A DNA stretch of 5,732 bases from Bacteriovoracaceae bacterium UBA2428 (GTDB lineage Bacteria; Bdellovibrionota; UBA2428). A program made the translations under genes and the position numbers. Below the pieces are notes generated by a model. It was not told the DNA's origin. It did no database searches and worked only from the letters and a program-made list of their open reading frames with translations. Each line of letters opens with the position of its first letter. Positions within the stretch are counted from its first letter, which is position 1. This document shows positions 1 to 5,732 of the stretch, in pieces. The DNA lies in the NCBI GenBank assembly GCA_002343545.1, contig DDRA01000132.1:6560-12291 (forward strand), written 5' to 3'.

Positions 1-2
1 CG

Positions 3-1514
3 CTCTTCGCCTACCTCGCGGGCGCTTCCACGGCCCTGGCCGCGACATCCCCGATCGTCGAGATTTCCTCGGTGTACTGCGAAGCGCCCGACGACGCCTG
101 CGCGAATCCTCGCAGCGGGCGTCGTCGCTTCGCCGGTTTCGCGAGCCTCGTTCGCGTTCGCGGCCAAGACTACCTGCTGACGGCCGCCCATCTCGTAATG
201 GGTGGCGGCGGACTCCGGGCCGAGGGCTTCGAGATCCCCGCCCATTGGTCGGGGGCCTACGTCTCCCCCGAACGCGATCTCGCGCTCGTGCCGCTGCTCG
301 GCGCGGGGGCGCGCCCCGAGCCTTTGGCTATTTACTCCGGGGGCCGTTTGGCGGTCCGTCCGGAACGCCCCGCGCAGATCCCCGCCTCCGTCGGCGCCTT
401 CACCTCGGCGACCGAAACCCGACCGCGGCTCTTCGTGGGCCGCGATTTCGCGCAAAGCTTCCAGGAGAATGCGCGGCTCTTGGGACTTCTCCCCCTCGGC
501 ATGCCGAGCTTCGGCTTCGAGTACCGCCTCGGCGTCTCGCTGCGGCCCGGGATGAGCGGTGCGCCGCTCATCGCGAACGGACAGACCGCTTTCTCGGGAG
601 ACGCGGCCGACGAGGGCCTCCGTATCGTGGGCATCGCTTCGCGCTTTCAACCCAAGCTCGGGGATTCTTACTACGCCCGCGTCGACGTCGAGCTCGAGGA
701 CCTCCTCGACGCCCGCCGCCCGGTCGGCGGCGCGCGCTGGATGCTTTACCGCGGGCAGCTCGGGCTGCGACTCGGGTCCAGCGTGTCGGAGCTCCCCGGC
801 TTTCAAAAACCCACCGGGAACGGCATTTCGATCGACGCCGGAAGCGGCGGCGAAGCCGCGCTTTACCTCCCCGGCCTCAGCCAAAATATGCGGCGCATCT
901 TGGCCTTCCGCGCGACGCCCAGCGCGATCTGCGCGCGCGCCGCCAACCCCGATGTCGATCTTCCGCCGCGCCCGCTCATCCTGGCGGCCTCCGTCCAAAG
1001 CTACTTCCACCTCGAGAAGGAAAAGCACTGCTTCACCTCGATCGAGCCGCTCTACGCCGAGACGCCGATCGCCGACATCTGGGAAGTTCCTCCCATGGGC
1101 AAGCTTAGCGTCACGATCCACGTCCGCCGCCATCGTCCCCTGCTGGAGCGTCCGCGCCGCCTCACGATCCAACTCGGGCCTGCGTTGAGCCTCGGCGAGC
1201 TTTTTTCGCGCCAAAACTACGAAGCGAATCGCTTTCCCTTCGCGGCGATCCGCGAATGCGAGTGTACGGTGGACCTGCGCGCCCTACTCTTCGACGGCGC
1301 GACCACGGACTACGTGCGCGCGGAACAGCGCTTCGATCTCGCGACGGGTCGCATCCTGAAGCGCCCCGCCGGCGACCCTTCGAGTGCCCCGGCTTGGCTG
1401 GGCGCCGCGCTCTCCCCTAGCCTGCACTCGCGGGCTTTGTGGCAGTCGGACCCGAGATCCCCCTACCAAGTCGACGCTCCCTACCGCCAGGTCGTCCCGA
1501 AGCGAGGCGACTGA
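3..1514 (+). CDS. Secreted trypsin-like serine protease, 5'-partial
   Basis: Probable exported endopeptidase of the trypsin/chymotrypsin fold (S1-like). The frame is open to the left edge, and its first visible residues (LFAYLAGASTALAATSP) look like the hydrophobic core and AxA-type cleavage site of a signal peptide. The true start is therefore outside the window, and the GTG at 72 lies after the likely cleavage site. The triad reads in order: His in TAAHL (codon 189-191), Asp in ERDLALV (276-278), and Ser in GMSGAP (555-557). The protease domain ends near base 730. The remaining 260 or so residues match no family I recognise. Six cysteines lie in the mature part (two near its N-terminus, four in the C-terminal half), which fits a disulfide-bonded extracytoplasmic protein. 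The gene ends 9 bases from the stop of the opposing lipoprotein gene, with no obvious terminator between. The protease call is firm; the substrate is unknown. Confidence 0.85.
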   Translation, partial: LFAYLAGASTALAATSPIVEISSVYCEAPDDACANPRSGRRRFAGFASLVRVRGQDYLLTAAHLVMGGGGLRAEGFEIPAHWSGAYVSPERDLALVPLLGAGARPEPLAIYSGGRLAVRPERPAQIPASVGAFTSATETRPRLFVGRDFAQSFQENARLLGLLPLGMPSFGFEYRLGVSLRPGMSGAPLIANGQTAFSGDAADEGLRIVGIASRFQPKLGDSYYARVDVELEDLLDARRPVGGARWMLYRGQLGLRLGSSVSELPGFQKPTGNGISIDAGSGGEAALYLPGLSQNMRRILAFRATPSAICARAANPDVDLPPRPLILAASVQSYFHLEKEKHCFTSIEPLYAETPIADIWEVPPMGKLSVTIHVRRHRPLLERPRRLTIQLGPALSLGELFSRQNYEANRFPFAAIRECECTVDLRALLFDGATTDYVRAEQRFDLATGRILKRPAGDPSSAPAWLGAALSPSLHSRALWQSDPRSPYQVDAPYRQVVPKRGD

Positions 1515-1523
1515 ACGCCGCGC

Positions 1524-2213
1524 TCAAACGCCGAGGAGTTTGGCGAGTTCGTCGGCCAAGTACTCCGAAGCGCGGTCGTTCACGTGCAATCCGTCGGGCA
1601 CGAGCTCAAGGAGCGGGCGGCGCACGCCGTCGATGAGCAGGCCCCCCTCGCGCACGGCCTCTTGGTGGATGGCATCGAGCCCGAAGACCCGGCAACCCGA
1701 GTCGCGGCGCTTGCAGGCTTCGCGGATCGCCTCGTTGAGCGCCGCGCGACAAGGCTGCCGGCCCCGCAGGAGCTCGGGCACGTCGCCCACCACGAGAAGC
1801 CGTCCCTTCGCGTGCACGCGCCGGCGAATCGTCTCGAAGGCTTCGAGACTCGGGCCGCATTCACGCTCGGCGGAGTCCCAGAAAAAGAGATCCACGCCCA
1901 GGACGATGGAGCGATCCCCCAAGACGGCTTCCGTGATCTGCGGGACGATCACCTTGCCGCGGGCGCCCCCGCGCGCGAGGGTGCGCAGCTTCGACGCCTC
2001 GGTGTAACGCAGGCTCAGGCGCTTGGCCGGGCTGGCCGCGCTGTGGTCGGCGCTCACGCTCGCGCCGACGATGAGCGGCGTCGCGAGGAGTTCGCGCGGC
2101 GATACGAAATCCGCGACGTCGAGCTCGCCCGCGTCGGTCGCCGAGCTACCCCGACAAGCCACGCCCGAAAGGAACAACAGAACGACGCCAAGCGATCCAC
2201 GCATGTTCTTCAT
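1524..2213 (-). CDS. SGNH/GDSL-type hydrolase-like lipoprotein
   Basis: Small exported protein of 229 residues, probably an esterase or acylhydrolase relative of the SGNH superfamily. The frame is open further upstream, but the start at 2213 (MKNMRGSLG) is chosen because a signal peptide follows at once: a basic n-region, the core GVVLLFLSGVA, then Cys20. The lipobox is GVAC, with Gly rather than Leu at -3, so lipidation is likely but not certain. ATG at 2204 is an alternative start; neither has a strong ribosome binding site. Block I is LIVGASVSAD, with candidate nucleophile Ser52. Block V is DGLHVND, with candidate catalytic Asp207 and His210. The usual GxND of block III is not visible; VLGVDLFFWDS stands near its place. 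Cysteines 119, 155, 167 and 174 could form disulfides. It lies downstream of the marR-DUF1398 pair on the same strand, separated by 98 bases. The fold is probable; activity and substrate are unknown. Confidence 0.72.
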   Translation of the reverse strand: MKNMRGSLGVVLLFLSGVACRGSSATDAGELDVADFVSPRELLATPLIVGASVSADHSAASPAKRLSLRYTEASKLRTLARGGARGKVIVPQITEAVLGDRSIVLGVDLFFWDSAERECGPSLEAFETIRRRVHAKGRLLVVGDVPELLRGRQPCRAALNEAIREACKRRDSGCRVFGLDAIHQEAVREGGLLIDGVRRPLLELVPDGLHVNDRASEYLADELAKLLGV

Positions 2214-2263
2214 CCCGGCTAAGCTAGTCGCTTTTGGCCGAAGCCGCACCCGTCCGTCAGGCC

Positions 2264-2301
2264 CGACGAAAACACGTGTCTCGGGACCGCCCTTTTCGTC
2301 G
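2264..2301. repeat. 9-bp inverted repeat between DUF1398 and SGNH genes
   Basis: CGACGAAAA (2264-2272) and TTTTCGTCG (2293-2301) are perfect inverted copies around a 20-base loop. The loop overlaps a small palindrome, ACACGTGT (2272-2279). The element lies just after the DUF1398 stop and about 50 bases before the SGNH lipoprotein start, in the 98-base gap that holds no gene. It could be a transcript-end hairpin or a regulatory site for the lipoprotein gene. The A/T pairs face the loop and no T-run follows the stem, so it is not a textbook Rho-independent terminator. Confidence 0.45.
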
Positions 2302-2311
2302 CGGCGTGCCG

Positions 2312-2737
2312 TCAGTTCGCCCCGGCCAACTCGACGGCCGGGTACTCCTCCAGGTAACTCTCGCCCCGGGCGCCGTAGTAGATCACCTTGCGGGCCGCGA
2401 AATCGATGTCGTAGCCGACGACGCCGGCCTTCCACGCCGACTCGAGAAACTCCGCAAAGCTACTGCGACCCACCTGATCCGTGCGGAGCGCCGCGATCAA
2501 AGCGTCGCGATCGAAGGCCGGGATCTCTTGGGCGCCGCTCACGAGGGGAGCGCCCGCTTGAACGACCGTCGCGTCCTCCAGGTGGTAGACGGCGTAGCAG
2601 GACGGCAAGGACCAGCGGCTCGTCCGAACCCCGGCCCGGCGAAGGACCTCGGCCAGGACCGGAAAGCCCCCGACCTTCGGACGAATCGACATCGCGTATT
2701 TTTGCGCCTCGAGCAGGCGTTCGACGGAACGAGACAT
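2312..2737 (-). CDS. DUF1398 family protein
   Basis: Small soluble protein of 141 residues with no signal peptide or membrane segment, recognised as a DUF1398 (YbcV-like) protein. Family-type segments are: GVRTSRWSLPSC (36-47); VVQAGAPLVSG (58-68); PAFDRDALIAALRTDQ (73-88); and a C-terminal block with W102-KAGV, Y109-DIDF, YYG and YLEEYPAVE (102-136). The length is normal for the family, so the gene looks intact. No biochemical function is established for this family, and none is inferred here. The ATG at 2737 is preceded by AAGGAG at a 10-base spacing, and that site overlaps the stop codon of the upstream marR gene, so the two are probably translated from one transcript. Expression is then likely governed by the MarR protein through the palindrome at 3231-3252. 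Family assignment is from memory of the motif pattern. Confidence 0.8.
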   Translation of the reverse strand: MSRSVERLLEAQKYAMSIRPKVGGFPVLAEVLRRAGVRTSRWSLPSCYAVYHLEDATVVQAGAPLVSGAQEIPAFDRDALIAALRTDQVGRSSFAEFLESAWKAGVVGYDIDFAARKVIYYGARGESYLEEYPAVELAGAN

Positions 2738-2747
2738 GGTTGGGGTT

Positions 2748-2753
2748 CTCCTT
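2748..2753 (-). promoter_or_regulatory. Ribosome binding site of DUF1398 gene, overlapping marR stop
   Basis: AAGGAG on the - strand, 10 bases before the ATG at 2737. The marR stop codon TAA (2752-2754) shares its last two bases with this site (TAAGGAG). This is the clearest Shine-Dalgarno in the window. It fixes the DUF1398 start and supports translation of both genes from one message. Confidence 0.8.
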
Positions 2754-3222
2754 ATTCGATGGGGTTCGTATTGAGTTCGTGAAGCTCGGCGAGCTTCGTG
2801 AGGAGCCTTCTCAGCGTGTGGCGCTCCGCCGCGGTGAGCGGCGAGAAGAAGAAATCGTCGTTTTCGTCGGCCAGGCCCGCGAGCTTCGGGACGAGCTTGG
2901 CCGCCTTCGGAGTGAGCTCGATGTCTTGGTATCGACGGTCGCCCGTGGACGCCGAGCGCGCGACGAGGCCCTTCCGCCGCAGACGATCGATGAGCTTAGA
3001 GACGGCTCCCCGCGTGAGTCCCGTCATGTCGGCCACGACGCTCGGCGAGGTCGTCTCCTTACGCGAAGACATCTCCCGCAGAATGACCCATTCGGCGACG
3101 GTCACGCCGCTCGCCGCGAGCTTGCGCGCGAAGGCGTGCGACACGGCGTTGGAGACGAGCCGCATACGGTAGCCAAGGTGGGAGTTGAGGGGGCTCGGCC
3201 CGTCCGTCGCGTTCTTCTTCAC
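2752..3222 (-). CDS. MarR family transcriptional regulator
   Basis: Cytoplasmic winged-helix DNA-binding protein of 156 residues, a normal MarR length, and expected to act as a dimer. Helix 1 is seen in LGYRMRLVSNAVSHAFARKL (16-35), followed by TVAEWVILREM. The helix-turn-helix is SPSVVADMTGLTRGAVSKLIDRL (59-81). The wing carries the typical GDRRYQDIELTPKA (94-107) with its DRR signature, and the C-terminal dimerisation helices follow. The start is a GTG at 3222, because no earlier ATG exists in frame and helix 1 needs the residues before Met20. No convincing Shine-Dalgarno precedes it. A near-perfect palindrome 8 bases upstream of the GTG is a strong candidate for its own operator, so autorepression is likely. 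It is followed by the DUF1398 gene after 14 bases. The ligand is unknown. Family call is firm. Confidence 0.93.
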   Translation of the reverse strand: MKKNATDGPSPLNSHLGYRMRLVSNAVSHAFARKLAASGVTVAEWVILREMSSRKETTSPSVVADMTGLTRGAVSKLIDRLRRKGLVARSASTGDRRYQDIELTPKAAKLVPKLAGLADENDDFFFSPLTAAERHTLRRLLTKLAELHELNTNPIE

Positions 3223-3228
3223 CGTCCC

Positions 3229-3257
3229 AGAATGGTTTCCTAGGAAACTATTGTAAA
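3229..3257 (-). promoter_or_regulatory. Candidate promoter of the marR-DUF1398 operon
   Basis: On the - strand TTTACA (3252-3257) matches the -35 consensus at five of six bases. It is followed after 17 bases by CATTCT (3229-3234), a weak -10. The operator core then fills the spacer exactly, and transcription would begin near the GTG, giving a leaderless or nearly leaderless message. That would fit the lack of a Shine-Dalgarno sequence there. An alternative -10 is TACAAT (3250-3255), which lacks a good -35 and would start transcription inside the operator. Either choice lets a bound MarR block initiation. Confidence 0.45.
3231..3252. promoter_or_regulatory. Palindromic operator, probably for the MarR protein
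   Basis: Perfect 14-base palindrome GTTTCCTAGGAAAC (3235-3248), extended on both sides to 22 bases with ten of eleven base pairs matching; only 3234/3249 is mismatched. Size and symmetry fit a MarR dimer site. It lies 8 bases upstream of the marR GTG start and overlaps the likely promoter, which is the usual arrangement for autorepression. No second copy was seen upstream of the other genes. Assignment to this MarR protein is inferred from position. Confidence 0.75.
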
Positions 3258-3268
3258 GTGAAGACTCC

Positions 3269-3286
3269 GCGAAGCCCGACCTTCGC
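3269..3286 (-). terminator. Weak hairpin directly after the CLC stop codon
   Basis: On the - strand GCGAAG, a 6-base loop and CTTCGC follow immediately after the CLC stop codon TAG. The 6-bp stem is placed where a terminator would separate clc from the marR promoter. No run of T follows directly, so it may only stabilise the message end or be chance. Confidence 0.3.
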
Positions 3287-4612
3287 CTATTCCAAGTTCG
3301 CCGGGTTGCCGGAAAGCAAGCGGGTCACGTGGCTCGAAGCCAAACACGCCAGCAGGAGCAAGAGCACGATATCGTGCTGATTGGTCATCTCCATGACGAG
3401 CACCGTGGCCGTAAAGGGAGCCTGCAGCATCGACCCCAGGAAGGCCGCCATGCCCGCGAGCATGAGCAAAACCGGATCGAGCGTCGGGAAAACCGCGGTG
3501 AACAGCGAGCCGATTCCCGATCCCAGCGCGATCGCCGGCGCGAGCAAGCCGCCCGAAGCGCCGGAAAGCACGCTGAAGATCGTATTGAAGTAACGCGCCG
3601 GCGTCGCCCAGACCGAGAACTCGGCGGGATCGCCGCCGCGCACGAGATGCTGCGCGAACTCGATCCCTCCGCCCGTCGTCGAAGGCCCGAAATAAGTCAC
3701 CGAAGCCGCCACGGCCAAGCCGCAGGCGAGCGGCACCAAGAACCAGGTGCGCGCGCGCGAAGCGATGACCCGCTCGCCTACGAAGCGGACGATGCGCCGA
3801 AACGCGACCGCCAGCAACCCGCAGACCAGTCCGAGCAGGAGCGTAGCGGCGATCTCGCGGGGACTGTGCGACCACCGAACGGCCCGACCGCCGAAAAGGA
3901 GGTAGCTCCCGTTCAACGACAGCGCCGTCAACCCCGCGCAGACGACCGCCAAAAAAAGGTAGGATCCCAAGCGGGAGATGTGCAAGTCCGTGAGTTCCTC
4001 GATCGCGTAAACGACGCCGCCGAGCGGGGTGTTGAAGGCCGCCGCCAGCCCGGCCGCGCTTCCCGCCACGATCCACGCCCGCAGATCAACGTGGGGAAAA
4101 TAACGCCGAAGCCGGCGCCCCATGATCGAAAAAATGCCCGCGGTGATCTGGATCGTCGGGCCTTCGCGCCCGAGCGCCCCGCCCCCCGCGGCCGTCACGA
4201 GCGAGCTGATCGCCTTGATTCCGATGACCCGGCCGCCCAAATAGGGTTTGAGCCTTTCCGAGTCCGTCGGGTCTTGGCCGAGATGCCGCAGGGCCGCGAT
4301 GACGTGCTCCGGCCCGCCCCCCGCGGCACGCGGAGCCAAGTACCGACAAAGCGCGACCGACGCCAAGAAGAGGAGCGGCACGTAAAAGAAAAAGAACACG
4401 GGATGCCGGGCGAGCACCCAAAGCGCCACGTGCTCCGAAAGAGAAAAGGCGCGAGCGTAGACGACCGCGAGCAAGCCCACGACGACCGAAGCGACGAGAA
4501 AAACGAGCATCTGCAAGCTCGGAAGGAGCCGACGCCGAGACCCCTCGGGCAATCCTTCCCAGGCTTCGCGCATCCGACGTAAGAGCGTTTGGGGAAGGGT
4601 CGGACGGTCCAC
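3287..4612 (-). CDS. CLC-type chloride/proton antiporter
   Basis: Inner-membrane CLC protein of 441 residues with many hydrophobic helices, for example around 33-52, 73-91 and 180-205. The selectivity motif GREGPT (148-153) carries the gating glutamate Glu150, matching Glu148 of E. coli ClcA. AAFNTPLGGVVYAIEEL (191-207) carries Glu206, matching the proton-path Glu203. GGLLAPAIALG (354-364) is the third motif, with Leu in place of Phe357. Glu206 argues for proton-coupled exchange. Two chloride-site residues differ: the GSGIP segment reads AGGGP (97-101), so Ser107 becomes Gly98, and the protein stops at SGNPANLE, so Tyr445 is replaced by Asn or lost and the last helix is cut short. No CBS domains are present. 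The start is GTG at 4612, with an in-frame stop just upstream; ATG at 4573 is the alternative. It lies 35 bases after the TIGR02147-like gene. Substrate could be chloride or another anion. Confidence 0.92.
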   Translation of the reverse strand: MDRPTLPQTLLRRMREAWEGLPEGSRRRLLPSLQMLVFLVASVVVGLLAVVYARAFSLSEHVALWVLARHPVFFFFYVPLLFLASVALCRYLAPRAAGGGPEHVIAALRHLGQDPTDSERLKPYLGGRVIGIKAISSLVTAAGGGALGREGPTIQITAGIFSIMGRRLRRYFPHVDLRAWIVAGSAAGLAAAFNTPLGGVVYAIEELTDLHISRLGSYLFLAVVCAGLTALSLNGSYLLFGGRAVRWSHSPREIAATLLLGLVCGLLAVAFRRIVRFVGERVIASRARTWFLVPLACGLAVAASVTYFGPSTTGGGIEFAQHLVRGGDPAEFSVWATPARYFNTIFSVLSGASGGLLAPAIALGSGIGSLFTAVFPTLDPVLLMLAGMAAFLGSMLQAPFTATVLVMEMTNQHDIVLLLLLACLASSHVTRLLSGNPANLE

Positions 4613-4647
4613 GCCGTAAGGCTAGTCCAAGAAGTTGCGCCTGGCGA

Positions 4648-5685
4648 CTAGTCGGCGCTGTAGTGCTTCACGTTCAGGAAAGCCAAGGCCAACGCAAAGA
4701 GTTCGCTGCGTTCCTGATCGGCGATGAGCAAGGGGCCGATCTCGGACCAAAAGCGTTGGATGCGCTTTCGGAGCTCGGCCGCGTTCTCGGGACTCAGCGC
4801 CACCGTACAATGGGCCAAGAGACTCGGCGGCGAAGGATAGGCCGACGTCGCGAAGCGCTCGGCCTGACGAAACCAAAAGGCGTTCAGCAGACGAGCGGTC
4901 GGCAGCGAATCCGCGATTTGCGTTACCTCGCTCCGGGGGCCCCAGACGCCGCCTTGGTACTCGAGGAAGCCGTGGTCCCGCAACGCACAAAACGCCCCCA
5001 AAGCTTCGGACCGCGAAAGCGGCAGCATCTCGGCGGCGCGGTCGGCGGCGAGCTCCAAGCTCGCATTCGGAAAACCCGACATCCCGAGCAGCCCGGGAAG
5101 GAGCTGCGCCCACGGATGCTCGCGCGAGATCAAATAAAGGGTATCGGCCGTCCGCTTAAAGCGTTCGAGCGACGCCGGAAACCGCTCCGGATTCAGCCGC
5201 TCGCAGAAGCGCATAAGGTAGTTCCGCGTCAGGTGGAGGGCCGCCAGGACGACGTAGGCCGGCAACGCCTGCTTGCCGCCGGCCCAACGGGTGACCGAAG
5301 AAAGGGGCACCCCGAGCAGGCGCTGGAAGGCGCGATGGCTCGACGGCGGCACGAGCTCGTTGAAGATGCGCCTTCCGTCCGAAGTCCTCACGGTGTCGCC
5401 CAAGCAGTTCGTCACGACCGCCAACAGAGGTTTCTTGCGAAGCTCACAGAGACGCGCGAATTCGTCCCAGGAAATCCGCTTACGGATCTTCTCCCATTTG
5501 TAGAGCTGATTGTGGGTGTATCCCAACGCGCGACTCAGCCGCTCTTGCGAGAGGCGGCCCCGGAGAAGCGCGACGAGCTCGCGCGTGACGAGATCAAAGT
5601 CGGGTCCGTTCGCGATGCGCTTCATGCCGAAATCTTTTCGGACAAGCCCGGAGAACGCAAGGGACCCCGACTTCGGCCTCTCCAT
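4648..5685 (-). CDS. TIGR02147/DUF4423-like HTH regulator
   Basis: Probable cytoplasmic DNA-binding protein, 345 residues from the chosen start. Near the N-terminus LSQERLSRALGYTHNQLYKWEK is a clear XRE-type helix-turn-helix. A second HTH-like segment follows about 55 residues later (FQRLLGVPLSSVTRWAGG, KQALPAYVVLAAL). The C-terminal two thirds resemble DUF4423 of TIGR02147 proteins: a wHTH-like part (LPLSRSEALGAFCALRDHG, FLEYQGGVWGP) and a closing block (AHCTVALSPENAAEL to FALALAFLNV). Such proteins are known mainly from Fibrobacter and Bdellovibrio relatives; their targets are largely unknown. The start is uncertain: the frame is open to the right edge. GTG at 5700, ATG at 5685 (GGGA 9 bases upstream) and ATG at 5625 (MKRIANGPD, just before the first HTH) are all possible. 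The CLC gene follows after 35 bases, suggesting shared transcription. The family call is moderate and rests on the pattern of the C-terminal half. Confidence 0.75.
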   Translation of the reverse strand: MERPKSGSLAFSGLVRKDFGMKRIANGPDFDLVTRELVALLRGRLSQERLSRALGYTHNQLYKWEKIRKRISWDEFARLCELRKKPLLAVVTNCLGDTVRTSDGRRIFNELVPPSSHRAFQRLLGVPLSSVTRWAGGKQALPAYVVLAALHLTRNYLMRFCERLNPERFPASLERFKRTADTLYLISREHPWAQLLPGLLGMSGFPNASLELAADRAAEMLPLSRSEALGAFCALRDHGFLEYQGGVWGPRSEVTQIADSLPTARLLNAFWFRQAERFATSAYPSPPSLLAHCTVALSPENAAELRKRIQRFWSEIGPLLIADQERSELFALALAFLNVKHYSAD

Positions 5686-5732
5686 TTTTGCCGTTCCCAC
5701 CGAGAGATTGGGCTTATCCCCAAAAGTTGGAT

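Noticed and set aside
72..74. GTG as start of the protease gene
   Set aside because: It lies after an apparent signal-peptide cleavage site in a frame that is open to the window edge.
245..1108. Second + strand frame inside the protease gene
   Set aside because: Arg-rich out-of-frame product with no domain, while the protease frame carries an ordered catalytic triad.
1584..2222. + strand open frame opposite the SGNH lipoprotein gene
   Set aside because: Antisense shadow in GC-rich DNA; the - strand frame has a signal peptide and family motifs.
2214..2435. Upstream extension of the SGNH lipoprotein frame
   Set aside because: The extra 74 residues are Arg/Gly-rich, overlap the DUF1398 gene and would bury the signal peptide inside the protein.
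2023..3243. Long + strand open frame opposite the SGNH, DUF1398 and marR genes
   Set aside because: It spans three recognisable - strand genes and reads as an Arg/Pro/Ser-rich shadow with no domain.
3329..4582. Long + strand open frame opposite the CLC gene
   Set aside because: Its product is a low-complexity, Arg/Asp/Glu-rich string typical of the reverse of a GC-rich membrane-protein gene; the CLC frame has clear motifs.
4622..4651. CTAGTC and GACTAG inverted repeat between the TIGR02147-like gene and clc
   Set aside because: A 6-bp stem with an 18-base loop and no T-run; too weak to call a terminator.
4645..4654. 10-base palindrome CGACTAGTCG at the stop of the TIGR02147-like gene
   Set aside because: Palindromes of this length are expected several times by chance in a window of this size, and its position has no clear meaning.
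5708..5723. TTGGG and CCCAA inverted repeat near the right edge
   Set aside because: A 5-bp stem only, with no supporting promoter or operator features in the few bases left.

Overview
This is a GC-rich bacterial chromosomal window holding six protein genes and almost no non-coding DNA. It has no RNA gene, CRISPR array, insertion sequence or phage module. The best lineage guess is a high-GC member of the Bdellovibrionota or the old deltaproteobacterial grouping. That guess rests mainly on a TIGR02147/DUF4423-like regulator, and also on secreted trypsin-like proteases and small SGNH lipoproteins, which are common there. It is inference from protein style, not from a marker gene.

Left part: a secreted trypsin-like serine protease on the + strand runs in from beyond the left edge. 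Its visible start already lies in the hydrophobic core of a signal peptide. It ends tail-to-tail, 9 bases from a small SGNH/GDSL-type lipoprotein on the - strand. Everything from there to the right edge is on the - strand.

Middle part: read in the direction of transcription, a MarR-family regulator is followed after 14 bases by a DUF1398 protein, whose Shine-Dalgarno sequence overlaps the marR stop codon. A 22-base near-perfect palindrome sits just upstream of the marR start, within a plausible promoter. The pair therefore looks like an autoregulated two-gene operon. A 98-base gap with an inverted repeat separates it from the SGNH lipoprotein gene.

Right part: a TIGR02147/DUF4423-like DNA-binding protein with two helix-turn-helix-like segments is followed after 35 bases by a CLC-type chloride/proton antiporter. 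The CLC protein keeps both key glutamates but lacks the two side chains, Ser and Tyr, that line the central chloride site in E. coli ClcA. The two genes may be co-transcribed, but nothing shows that the regulator controls the transporter.

I see no clear new multi-gene system. The points most worth a second look are the MarR operator and its DUF1398 partner, the altered CLC anion site, the unassigned C-terminal half of the protease, and the SGNH protein without a recognisable block III.
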